Positions 36,731-48,672 of a stretch of DNA of 64,000 bases are shown piece by piece (position 1 is the stretch's first letter; every line of letters begins with the position of its first letter). The stretch is from Harmothoe impar (lineage: Eukaryota; Annelida; Polychaeta; Phyllodocida; Polynoidae). Position numbers and translations under genes: made by a program. The stretch covers positions 33,593,618 to 33,657,617 of the forward strand of contig OX381707.1 in the NCBI GenBank assembly GCA_947462335.1, read 5' to 3'. Below the pieces are notes generated by a model that was given only the letters and a program-made list of their open reading frames with translations, was not told where the DNA came from and made no database searches.

Positions 36731-36904
36731 TAATCAGCAATCTGTACATAGGACTTTCCCGCGGTAATGACACCATACATGAAGTGTAATCCCCAAGATC
36801 CTTAAGACATGATCCCAAGATCAATTATTACACATGGCTTTAGGATACCACTTGGCCTGTTGAGACACTTAGACTTAATTATTTACATACTTAAGCTGTT
36901 TAGA

Positions 36905-37115
36905 TCGCTATGTCCAATTGTCAGCATAGGCTATGATGGTGAGTAATTCGCCTGTGCTGTATGCCGATTCTACAGGGCATAAGAGGCGAAATAACAGACT
37001 CTTATAAAGTACAGACTCAGTGAGATGCTTACCCGCGCTGCGTTGGTGTCGTCATATGCGCGGGCATATTATCAGCATGAAGCCTTGCGGCATCATGGCA
37101 CCCTCAAATGGCTGA
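36905..37115. mobile_element. Family F MITE, decayed copy
   Basis: GTGAGTAATTCGCCTGTGCTG, CCCGCGCTGCGTTGGTGTCG, and ATCAGCATGAAGCC preserve the layout, but both termini are lost. Confidence 0.45.
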
Positions 37116-37387
37116 CTAGACAGATTCGTATGGATGTATAGGCATACTGTTGCAGAATACTTCACAATTTACAAGATTTTAAAACATAGCAGTTTAGTTT
37201 GTAATTATCTTGCACACAGTGGTATCAATTTTATCAGGCCAATAGAATCTGATACTCCAATGTCAACTAAATGACATTGAAAACGGGCCTAATTGATTTC
37301 AACAGATCAAACCTATCTGATTCTCTCAAAAAGCAGCCCAATAACACATCTGTCAACCCATCTCACGGCTTTGCAACATCATCGCTG

Positions 37388-37503
37388 CTACCCGTGTGCG
37401 GCAAGCCGTTTGGGTAAACTGGGTTTATTTCAAATAAACTGGGTTCATTTCAAATAAACCGGGTTCATTTCAACTTTACCCAAACGGCTTGCCATACCCG
37501 TAG
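37388..37503. mobile_element. Small 116-bp MITE
   Basis: Inverted ends: the left GGCAAGCCGTTTGGGTAAA is answered by TTTACCCAAACGGCTTGCC at the right. Outermost bases are CTACCCG and CCCGTAG. TA occurs at both edges and may be the target duplication. The centre is a set of GGGTTCATTTCAAATAAAC repeats. Confidence 0.8.
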
Positions 37504-38648
37504 GTGATGTGGTCTGTGTGGTCCATATTGTCCCCTATTTGGCTCCTCAATATACCGGAATGGTCTGCGCCTAACGCGTTCTGAGCTATTTATCTCACAC
37601 CTCAACCCGATGGTGAAAAGGCCATCGGAGGTGTGAGATAAGGTAAGCAGCAGGTGAGAGTTGGTGGTGGAGGGGGTTTAGGGATATTATTGCCAATTCG
37701 TATCTGAGTTTTAAACAGCCATTTGGTTCCAGTCAGGGTAGTGGGCACATCGTAAATATGTGTAAAGTGAACGTGCTCTGGGCACATATAGTGTACAAGA
37801 GGACCCACCCTTATCCCCCTTACACCTCCTACCACCCACACCTGTGGCACCCCCTCCCCCCCCCCTCCCCTTAACACTCCCCCTCCAGGCCCCAAGGCCA
37901 GATTGCTGCCGCCTCCAGGCCAAGTGTTCATATTAGATGAGCTGCAATGTCAGGGCACCCTATGCCACACCCCTCTTACATCTTCCACTCACACCACCTC
38001 CTCCAGCACCCTCCTACACTGATAGCTTAATGCTCCAGGGTCTGTAGTGGCTATCCCAGGTTCAATAATGATAGGGTTATCAGTCAGAATGACGATCTGA
38101 TATTCAAAACTGACTGAGGCAAAACAAAATATGACTCATGCCTCACTCAAAAAGACTTCATACTAATGGGCTTTATACTCATAGACATGGAAAGACCGTG
38201 ACTGGTCATATTGGGAGCCAAAAATTTGCTAACAAGGGTAATCATTAGTGACTAAGTTGTTAGCCAGGACTGACTAAGGTCAGAATATCAGTGTAGGTCA
38301 GCAGCCCGCCTTACCTGTCCCTGTGCTAAGGCCTAGGGCTCATCTCCAGGCCACCCCTGCTGCCAATACTCAGCCACTGACCACCATTACACAGAGGCAA
38401 ATATGAGAGTCACCCAATGTCGCCAATACTACCCTCATACAAGGGTCAGGCACTGCTGGACTATAATAGATGGGTCAAGGGCCATTCTAGTGAGGGTCAG
38501 GCTAGGCTGGACATTCAATAACAGGCTGGACTTTGGCAAACATGCTTGAAAGTCTGGCCATGCTGGATCCTCATGCCATAGTCTGACAATGTTGGACTCT
38601 GTGGAGAGTCTCTTTCAGCCTGCAAGTCATCAAATGTGTAGTGTTTAT
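37504..38648. other. Anonymous sequence, partly C-rich
   Basis: C-rich at 37800-37890, giving Gly-rich frames on the minus strand. Nothing else identified. Confidence 0.5.
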
Positions 38649-41600
38649 AGCCAAATAGTGAGAAAACAGCCAAAATTCAGGCTTTCAGATTCCTTCTAAA
38701 ATCAAACCATGTCTTCATGAAAATGGTCAGAAACCTTCATTTGGGACCCAAAGAGACCATTTAAAGTCATATTGTTGTGGTTATAGAGGTGTTAACCCCT
38801 CTGGGGAGAGGGTTCGTCCTCGGTAAAATACAGATAAATCAGCTATTTTGAAGGCATTTCCTCCCTTACAATCATATCCCTATACTGCCGTAAAAGATCC
38901 TCTGGACACCTAATCAGGCAGATTAAACCCTTCTGGAGGGTCCCCTCTTGCTGTTAACCCCCCTCTATGACCCCCCCCCCCCCCCCAGCATGCACCAATA
39001 GCCCTCACCTTCGCCTCTATATTACCCTATACTGAAACAATCTATTAACCTAAGACCTGTCTGATAGTTTGAACCTTTCTTAAGGGCTCCCTGTCCCTGT
39101 TAACCACCCTCTATGACCCCCCTCCACTCCATCCCCACCCTCACCCCGAACTACTAGCCATGAAATAACCCCCCCCCCCTTGCCTCCATATTACACAGTA
39201 CAACCATCATCCCAACCCTCCCTCCATGTGGCACAGTGCACAGCAGTGCCTCTCATGGTATGTATCATGCCTGGGAGTGGGACAGTGGTGTGGTTAAAAG
39301 AGGGGGCCCAAAGCCCGCCCCCCTAAAAAAAGAGATCACTCTGTTAGGTGTATCTACTACAGCTGTTAGAGGGATACTGTACTCCAAGTCGAATCTGGGT
39401 TCAATATTTGGTCTAATATCAAGATATGTATTCATCCTCAAAGTTTGAAATTAGGTTCTACCAACTTAACCTTTACCCTATATAGGGGATGGCATAGGTC
39501 TACCAAGCACCCGGCCTATGTTATATTTTCATATATCTGAATATTATAGCAGCACCCTCAGATGTTGCATGTATGCCCGTCTTTGACAAAATCTGATCCT
39601 TAGCATTGCAAATGAGGTATTAGGGTTACCTACCCCTCCCCATGATGTAATTGCAGGGTTTATTATTGGCTTCAATAATATTTAGGGTTCAGAGTATCTA
39701 TTTAACACCTCAGAGAATTGAATTAAATAATTGTCTCTTGCCTTTCGTCTAGGCTATAAACCATGCAAGGGGTAGACTGAGAGATATGGACACCAGTCCT
39801 TATTTGGAGTCATTTGCCGGCTCCTCCCCCCCACCCCTCTACCATCCATCGTTCCATGCATTTAACCACTTGGTTAAGGAGGAGAGTCAGGGTTTTTATT
39901 TATTGTTGTATCAGGTTATTAGTGATGTTAATATTAGATCTCTGCTATAAATATGATAGAATTACTATGTATAATGTATAAGTCTAACAACACTGTAAGA
40001 AGTTACTGTATTTAAACAGCACAATGTGCTGTACATTTACAGCCCTTTTTGCTGTAGTTGGCATTACAGCACTATTTGCTGTATAGTTACAGCATTATGT
40101 ACTGTAAATTGGGTGTCCGGCAATGTTGCTGTACATTTACAGTACGATGTGCTGTAGATTTGCGCTGCTAGGTGGCAGCAGTAGAAGATTTCTGTATTAA
40201 TTATTCCACCCAACCCTTTCCCGAGTCAAATAAAACCTCACAAACTCTCAAGACATGGTAGAATAAGAATGGATAAGAGAGACTGAATGCAGTTATCATA
40301 AAGTGTATTGATATTTGCATAATTGTGTTGAATAATACAAAAAAACAGCAAAGGTATAGAATAGACACCACATTGATGGGAAAAGTTAGATGCTTAAGTG
40401 CCCGGACTGGGGAAAAGCTGGTATCACATACGGTTCAGCTGTATTGAAGCAGGATTAAACCATTACATTGTGTAGTGTGTATTATCCTAGCTGAGATTGA
40501 ACTATTATGCAGGAAAGTACTCTCCATGCATGCGTATTAATTGATATAAATTGATGAGAACAACAATATGAAACCTACAGTAGAAGTTGCTGTAACTTTA
40601 CAGCACCCAGTTGCTGTACATGTACAGCAAAATCTACTGGAACAAAAGTTGCCAGCAACTTTTGCTGTAGATGTACAGTAGAAGTTGCTGTAATTTTACA
40701 GTAGAAGTTGCTGTAAAGTGACAGTAGAAGTTGCTGTAAATTTACAGCAAGTCAGTTGCTGTACACCTACAGCAAAATCTACTGGAACAAAAGTTGCCAG
40801 CAACTTTTGCTGTAGGTGTACAGTACTTACTTCTTACAGTGAACATGAAGCAGTCATCTTGACTATGAATACACATGGGGTGAGGTACTAGGCATAGAAT
40901 GGAGAAGGGGGGTTGTGACCATTGGTAGGGTAACTCAAGATGAGTATAGAGACATTTTAAAAGGGTATTATCTATCTGATCTAAACTCATTTTAATATGT
41001 TGACAATTCAAATAATCTGATTATATTGAAGCAAAGGCCCTCCAAGATTTGGGTTATATTCATGCAATCACAAGAATATAACCTGTAATAGTCTCTTTGG
41101 GTCCCTTATCAGTTTTCTGTTGAGGTGCTAAAGCCATTCATGTAGGATAGATAAATTATAATAGATCTGGTGGTTGTTGTTCTTAGATGGACTGTTGTAG
41201 CCCTCCTCTTTTGTCTTTATAGGGTAAGGTAGGAAGTCTTGGTCCCCTCCATATCCCCCACCCTTCTTTTAAACACACCACTGTTTTACTCCCAAGAAAA
41301 GCTAAGGTGTCTGTGAATGACTATTGATGTTCAAAGATCCTGACATTCTGAGTACAGTGTAATATATAGGTGAAGGGGGGGAGGGGGGTGGAGGGAGTTA
41401 TCTGATGGCTATTGGTGGATGCTGATGAGGGGGGGGGTTAGGGGTCATAGGGGGTAGTTAACAGAAACAGGGGGCCCTCCAGGACAGTTCATGATGATGT
41501 TTGATGGCAGTATAGGGACCTGATTGTATAGGAGCAAATACCTTCAAAAAAGCTGATTTATCGGTATTTTACCATGGACGCACCCCCTCTCCAGGGGGGA

Positions 41601-41888
41601 AACACCCCTATAATCACAACAATAAAACTTTGAATGCTCTCTTTGGGTCCCAAATGAAGGTTTCTGACCATTTTCATGAAGGCATGGTGAGGTTTGAGTA
41701 GGAATCCGAAAGCCTGAATTTTGGCTGTTTTCTCATTACTTGGCCGATCTTCGGACCCCATGTACGGGGGGGTCACAGGGGTCCGAAATATTTTTTTTGT
41801 GATTTCCCGAGTTTTCGGTCCCAAATGCATAGTTTGAGCCTGTCCCTGAAACCGTACGACAAAATTAGCGATTTAACACCCCCCTCTA
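38649..41888. mobile_element. hAT-like long-inverted-repeat element, copy B (left-truncated, with nested MITE)
   Basis: Collinear with copy A from 9832 to 12251. It lacks the first ~134 bp of copy A, so the outer left terminus is gone; the right end CACCCCCCTCTA is present at 41888. After removing the nested 851-bp MITE its length (about 2.39 kb) matches the corresponding part of copy A (2.42 kb). Non-coding. Differences from copy A are scattered point changes, small indels and homopolymer length changes. Confidence 0.85.
39991..40841. mobile_element. TACAG-rich MITE nested in hAT-like copy B
   Basis: 851 bp with termini CACTGTAAGAAGT and ACTTCTTACAGTG. Both ends of the interior are built from short CTGTA/TACAG palindromes, including the phrase AAAGTTGCCAGCAACTTTTG twice (near 40650 and 40790). 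The middle (about 40195-40560) is unrelated AT-rich DNA. Flanked by AA on both sides; copy A has a single AA (11216-11217) in the uninterrupted context TAACAACATGAAG, which is the empty site. A sister element at 52752-53869 has the same termini and TA flanks, so a Tc1/mariner-like origin is likely. Confidence 0.88.
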
Positions 41889-42429
41889 GTACAATGACTT
41901 TGGACAGAAACATCCCCGGCCTATGTCCCAGTCCCAGACTCCTCCACATACAATTCACTAGAGGTCTGGTACTATATGCTCCCCCTGGGCCCCAAGTCTG
42001 CACTTAAGGCCTTTCTAACTGTCCTAACACATTCAAATCAGATTTACTGCTATAGGTCTGCCAGGTGGATTCTCTACTGGGACTGGGCTATATTGTGTAT
42101 AGGGGTAGCCTGGGATACCCTGGCTATGTAAGGTCTCTTCAGGACAGCAGGCGACGTCTAGAAGTATTTTATCATGTTGGATTTTACTTTCTATCTTCCC
42201 TAGAGACATGAAAACACATTAATAAAGAGTGGATAAGTTCATTGTATATCAATATGGTACTTTTATTATCTTCTTTTCGCTGAAACCATAATATGCTTGA
42301 GGAGTGCTGTTTGGATAAGCTTAAGGAAGGGGACCCTTGAGATTGATCAGCAAATACAAAGTGTTGGCGTTCACCTCTGCCATAGCATAAGTAGATCATT
42401 CCACAAGCTGGTTCATATTAGGCTATACT
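41889..42429. other. Anonymous sequence, no gene seen
   Basis: Nothing identified. Confidence 0.5.
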
Positions 42430-42665
42430 AACTGCACATTGCATTAATGCACGACGCCCTTCTACTACATGAATGCAGCACCGCCGAGAAAACTCGCCAG
42501 TGGTGTCTTCTTGTATATCACTACGACCCCATATGATGTTTACACTTAAGAGATCGCTATGGCGCAGGAATATGGTGCCAGGGAGTTACTCGCCAGCGCG
42601 TCATTTTTGCATCATGAAGACAAATGAACATGAAGCCGTGAAGCTTCATGCCAACCTTAAAGGGT
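42430..42665. mobile_element. Family F MITE copy
   Basis: Right end CCTTAAAGGGT followed by TA. Interior: TACATGAATGCAGCACCGCCG, CTCGCCAGTGGTG, GGGAGTTACTCGCCAGCGC and TTTTGCATCATGAAGAC. The left terminus has decayed (TGCATTAATGCACGACGCCC remains). Confidence 0.65.
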
Positions 42666-42848
42666 TACGTCTAAGTGTTGATAACAATCTGAACAGGCCA
42701 AGTGGTATTCAGAAAGCCATGTGTAATTGATCTTGGGATCATATTTAAATGATTTGGAGAATTATAAGTTCATGGATGCTAGCGTTTCCTAGAGTAACTC
42801 CTACTGCAGACATTCCTCATTACATAAAATGCTTTTCATGAACGTAAA

Positions 42849-42895
42849 ACCCTTTAAGGGCTGCCTAGTGCTTTAATGTTCGGCATCAACATAAG
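42849..42895. mobile_element. Family F terminal fragment
   Basis: Only the left end, ACCCTTTAAGGGCTGCCTAG plus TGCTTTAATG, is present; the rest is missing. Confidence 0.65.
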
Positions 42896-43790
42896 CCTTA
42901 GTTTATCTATTTGTTGTAGACTATGTCACTTCCAGGTGTATGGACTTCACATAACGATAATAATCTAATCAGGTCAATAGATGCAACAAGGCCAGTGGAA
43001 GGATGTTGAAAACACTATTTACAATATCTGTCGTTTAAATAGCACAACCAATTGAATCATAAAAAAGAATACTTCAAGAAAGGAGAACCCAACGCTCCAT
43101 GTATTTATGGTCAGACACTAGGCAGAAAGGCAGTAGGTGCATGTCACCTGACTGGGAATTGAACCACTGACTACTGCATTCGAGACAAATGCCATACAAA
43201 TATGCCACGGATGCAATGTTTGCTTTCGAGTTCTATCCTAAAATACACTTAGAAGAAAACAATATGCTAAATTCTCCTGCTCTATGCTTTGTTTCCTGAG
43301 ACCTCCCACCCAGTCCACCTGCCTTGGGGATTAGCTTAAATGATTAAGTATCGACCTTATGAGGTATCCATCATAGTGAGCCATGTAGCTTAATGTATTC
43401 ACACAATACATCATCATTTACATCTCCAATAGCGGGAGTAGGGATGTAAGTTCTATACCCTCTGGGCATAATGGTATTGTTTCCCTGTAACTTTAAGGTA
43501 GCTGAATATGTCAGATATTGAATGATGGGCTTTCCACTAAAGATGTTACCAGGATATGGGGAAAATCTACAACAATAGAATGAATTATTCTGTTTGTGAA
43601 TACTAGTACGTTCGTCTATTAATTGACCAATGACTTGCCCTTTTGGGCTCAGTCTCAAGGTCAATATACAGACCATTTTCAGGAAGGATATTTCCGGATC
43701 TAAGGCTCTAATTTATAATGATTGATCTGCCAAAGCTAGACACAAAATCCATTACATCTATATAGACGATGATTTGTCAAGCACTGTAGC
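42896..43790. other. Anonymous sequence with tRNA-like remnant
   Basis: Apart from the minus-strand tRNA-like remnant at 43145-43220 nothing is identified. Confidence 0.5.
43145..43220 (-). mobile_element. tRNA-like SINE remnant
   Basis: On the minus strand an exact box B, GGTTCAATTCC, is preceded at the expected distance by a degenerate box A (TGGCATATTTGTATGG). No tRNA cloverleaf of standard size forms. Probably the head of an old SINE. Confidence 0.4.
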
Positions 43791-43923
43791 CAAATTTGCC
43801 GCACATTGCAGGCATATTTGCCGCACGTTGCAGGTACATTTGGTGCACATTGCAGGCACATTTGCCGCACATTGTAAGCACATTCGCGCACATTGCAGCT
43901 GCACACGGCAGTCACATTTGCCA
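43791..43923 (+). repeat. Minisatellite, ~24-bp unit
   Basis: Five to six units of CATTTGCCGCACATTGCAGG plus CA(C/T)A, diverging in later units. Cys/Asn/Ala/Val frames on the minus strand derive from it. Confidence 0.8.
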
Positions 43924-45230
43924 TACACTCCTGTTTCAGCGATTGAGATGAAAATATATGCCTATATATATGGCTGTTATCAGATAGATAGAATTTAGAA
44001 AACAAACACCATAAAATTTAATCATGTATACAGACAACACCTCCATGCTATAACTATATCCCTGGAGGTGTGTTTCCATGGTAACAGTAATAGATGGGAG
44101 GTGACAACACCCACCTACCTGCTTACAGGAGGAATGGGTCAAAGGCCCTGGAGCACCTGAGGGTTGCCTACCGAAGGGGCTGTCACTACAGGATGGCAGG
44201 CCCTGTCTACCCTCATGACCCGGTGGGCCCTGTTTGTTTCTGCTGAGTCAGCACGTTCTGCCCTGATTAGATGAGCGTGCTTGTCATACATTCTAGTTAT
44301 AGATTATAGGAGGATAAGATATACGACATAATTATACGATAAGGGGTAAAGACAATACCATACAGTAAGTGTTCGTGTCATACCACAGAACAGAAATCTA
44401 GTGAGAAGTTGTGGGTAGCGTTTTGTAAGCCGCGTGTAAGCTACACTTTGCCTACCCCTAATGTATATTACAAGTTATACAGTATCCGTTGAATAAAATG
44501 AAGTTTATGATGTCCTGTATCTAAATATCGCCCTTGTTCCTACTGCATGCTACTCATAATGCCAATATTAACACTGAAAACAATCCCATCTCACGTGCAA
44601 TGTGTTAGTGCCATGTATCGCAGGTGTTTACGATGAGCACAGTGATGTGTGTAGCCCCTTTTGCAGGCTCCCAGGGGAGAGAGGCAGAAATTAGCTGCCT
44701 ATATTGGGAAGCTGTGATCTATTTTTAGCAGCACTAAAGGCGGTACAACAGGAGAGACATGGCTGGTCGGCCATTTAAAGCCCTTCGGTAATGGCAGTGG
44801 CGTTCTCACTCAAGAGAGGATAGGTGGGGGCAGGGAGGGAGGGAGGTCCCCGACCCACCACTATAGAATTCTGAATGGCAGCGAACCTAGACATAGTCAT
44901 AATTACGTTGCAAAGTATATGGTGTCATACCGTGGGATGATGTTCTATAGCGCTATTATGCTAGCGTGCACTATAGAACATCCCGTCCCATCGCACGCCA
45001 ATCATGCCATGGTGTGATGGATTTGCATAGTAAAAGTATTTCCAGCCCACCTGTATCTCAACCATACAAAGGTTATCTGGTCATTCCATAATAGAAAAGG
45101 AAATCTGTATTCCGCTGTTTCTACCTTCTTTTAAGGTAAATTCACCTAGAGTCAAACACAAACCTCAAGTCGAACACCTGTATTTGTAGTGATTCATGCA
45201 GGATACAATGTCATAAGATTTCTATTAGAG
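43924..45230. other. Anonymous sequence with short hairpin
   Basis: A hairpin with arms GATGTTCTATAG / CTATAGAACATC lies at about 44938-44990. No exon supported. Confidence 0.5.
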
Positions 45231-45507
45231 AGTGATCATTTCTTAACAACAGGGGGGGGGTGGTGGGTTTCCGCAGGGAGCGCGCGGAATTTTTTACACC
45301 CCCCCCCCCGGTCGAGGGGTCAACATTTTTTACCACCCCCCGCCCCCTTAGGGCCGAAAATCATTGTAACGAGCGGGCTTTTTGGCTCAAAACAGGTTAA
45401 ATTATTTTGACCCTCCCCCCCAAGAGGGGTCCAAATTTTTTTGTCCCCGCCCCGGTCAAGGGGTCCAAATTTTTTTGCCCCCCCCCCCTTGTTAAAAAAT
45501 GATCACT
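45231..45507. mobile_element. G-run MITE
   Basis: 277 bp with inverted ends: AGTGATCATTTCTTAACAA plus a G run at the left, a C run plus TTGTTAAAAAATGATCACT at the right. The inside alternates C runs, GGGGTC words and AAATTTTTTT runs, for example GGTCCAAATTTTTTTG twice. The outer target duplication is unclear. Non-coding. Confidence 0.72.
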
Positions 45508-48500
45508 CCCTTAGTCGTTGCTGCTAAGGGTAGCACGTGTATTGTACTAGTATGTACACAAATAGGGGGATTAGCCGCATGACTGAATAGGCACGAGTTC
45601 GGTTATGGAGGTATGTGGTCCACTCTAGGTGAATCTACCCTATAATCAAGATCAGCCATAGCTTGTACAGTGGGCTGGATCCATGCTTAGTTAAAACTAT
45701 GGAACACAATGTACGATAAGGCATAAGTATTGTAGATGTGACATAGTAGATTGGCTTTTATTGGGGTTGCATATCAAAGGCTACCTGCACAATAGGTTCC
45801 CCCCATCCCCGGTGCGTAACTGTGCCTGGTTACTATATGAGAGCCTTTTTATACCGTCATCAGCATCATTTGACCTTTTATAACTTCTTAACATGAGTCT
45901 TTAGTCTGATGGAGCCAAAGTATAGTCCCAAAGCTCTCATTCTTTTAATGACATCCCCCCTCTGCGCATGTGTACAGCCCATCATCACGTGGTAGTCACA
46001 TGACTTCGTCACGTGACAGGAAGTCATCCAGACCGGAAGTAGAAGATGTTAACTGGGGCTGATGGGAGTTAATGTTTTAGTTGTACCTAATAGGAGGACG
46101 TACAGGTGCTGCAGGGAACCACATGTATAGTCCTGCCAGGACTCCTTTTAAGTTAACATCTATATGAAAGTCCTAAGGCAAACCATAATTGGATATAGTT
46201 ATGAATGGCAAACCCTTGATACTATTATAATGATTCTTAAAAGTTAACATAACTCTTCCAAATGCTTTGAATTCTGCTATCGGCCTTCAATTATCAGCTA
46301 GACTACAGGCAAACTAAAGCTTTGTAAATGGGTCACTCAGTGGGAGAAAGCTATACAAGATGGCAGTGTCACTGCATACACAATGGCCTTTAAGCAAACT
46401 TTTCACGGCTTAAAGTCGCCCTTTAATCAGCTTTAAGTTTAGTAAATGCCATGTAAATTCATACGTTCATAATGATATTCAAGTGGCTTTAAGTGGCATT
46501 CAGTGGACTTAAAGATGCTTAAAGTGTGACTTTAGACTTGCGTAAATGCCAACATTCATGCAGTGTGTGGAGCTAGTTGGTCCCCAAGCATTGTCTTTAC
46601 AGCCTTGTAGTGTGTGGCACCTGTTGGTTTCACGGCAGGTTTATGGTGTAGGCCCAGCAGCTCCAGCCTCAAGTCCTGCATACGTATACGTTTTAGCTGC
46701 AGAACAAGGCCTCACGAAACGGTCCAGGCACGCTATGCTTTAAAGATGATACCTAGTGGTAGTTCTGTCCTGACAGCCGTATTTCCCCAAGCGCTGTCTC
46801 AGGATCTGTGATTGGGTTGTAGCAGCCATGTTAGAGATCAGTGAATGTCGCTGTTTCCCCAGGCCAAGCTGGTCCCCGATCTTATATAGTTAGCATATAT
46901 ATAATGGAGGTCGTGTAAGGTATCTCAGAGAGACTACCCTAGTAGCTGGGCATAGCGGTGCTGTCTCTTTCTGAGAGAACTGAAGTTCTAGATGTACAGA
47001 TGTACACGAGGTCCCAACCATGATAGCGTTTATTCTGGATCCTTTGATAAAAATACTGATGCCCTTTGGTCTAGACATCGAGTCAACCCCTGTGTACATG
47101 TGCCTTAAATGTAGTGTGCAGCATGGTTTGTCTTCATCTCAGAAACAGGGATTTTCTCATTAGACAGTGGCTTTGCTGACTGCATATTATATTTATCAGC
47201 CAGCAATGATCTAGGAAAATCAAAATAAAAAACGATCTGATATAATTATTATACACGTTTGACAACTATTGTAGCTGAAGTCAATGTAGTATGTCTGTGA
47301 CATTTCCAATAAATCCTATGAAGTCACCACGGACTAGACTCCATGGTATACGTGTTAGCTCCTATCCTCCACCACAATACTTTTCGCGTCTCTCTATATC
47401 AATAACAAACAGAGGCGAAAGGAATCAGTTCATCAAATTCCTTATAAAGGTATTCAATATTAGAAGTGATAATGACAGGGATATCATTGGAGGGAATCTT
47501 TATCGTGTCAATACTTACAATCGATTGTTGGATTGGGCGGTAACGATAGTGGGCTCGATATCCTATATTATAGTGGATAGGATAAATCAGATTATGGCTT
47601 TGTAGGTATCGATGGCATACCATCTAAAGCCTCTTTTGTAATCATCTTTATTAATTATACATCAATGAGGCACTGTTTGCTTATGTCTGTGACTCAAATA
47701 TAATTATATTTGGGCCATCAGTGCTATATAATAGGCCTGTAATTTACAGATTTATCTATGTAACCCGTCATACCCCTTATCCTCTTGACAAGAAATTAAG
47801 AAAGATTTATACAATGTCCATGTAGTGATTAACTGATAATATTACAACCCATGCAGCATCAAGGGTGTGAGAAAGCATGAAAGCAAAACACATGAATATT
47901 CATGATCATTATGCATAGATCAAGTACATGTATACATAACCAAATTAATCGAGCACCACCTTCTTTGACCCGGAATTACTCGCTATTCAGAACAGAATGA
48001 ACTATTCAGAAGAGAATGAACCTCATTGGTGAATACCCTACCCTCTATATCGATGAAGCTCAAGCAATTACCCACCCCTTTCAACCCACATGCTCATAGT
48101 ATGCGTGTGAGAGAGAAAGCTTGGGTAATAAGAGTTGACTATAAAGCATCGATCATAGAGAACAATGGTTTGTTAACAGAACCAGTTTGGGGCTTATTCT
48201 GGATCAATAATACCAGTAAATTGGATTTTGTCTTACATAATGCAGTTCAGGATCATTCCTATATAATACAGAGAGGATTGCTCTCAGACTTAGTAGTACC
48301 CCAGCTTCTTTTAAGATGTGTGTCGAGGGGAGCATTGACTTATCTAGGTTTATGATATTTTCTATAATTATGATATTATGGAAAAACTTGCCTACTACTA
48401 TGAATCACTATAGCCTACCTCCCACCCATTGTATTGGGAGTGACTGTAAGGGAGAATACTGATAGGGCTTATTATGTAGTGTCAAGTAAATATTGTGTTA

Positions 48501-48575
48501 CTAGGAAGGCATTGTTCTGTTGTTCCAACGAAGGGACAATAACATCCCTAATTAGCTGTATACTGTCATATACAT

Positions 48576-48583
<8 letters not shown>
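45508..48583. other. About 3 kb of anonymous sequence
   Basis: Frames of 104 codons (47291-47605, +) and 110 codons (48026-48355, +) have protein-like composition but no domain I recognise and no clear splice sites, so they are not called. The word CTTTAAGT recurs around 46420-46530. Confidence 0.45.

Positions 48584-48669
<86 letters not shown>
48584..48669. repeat. (TA)n microsatellite
   Basis: About 86 bp of uninterrupted AT/TA dinucleotides after a short CACACA lead-in. Ile-Tyr frames on both strands come from it. Confidence 0.97.
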
Positions 48670-48672
<3 letters not shown>

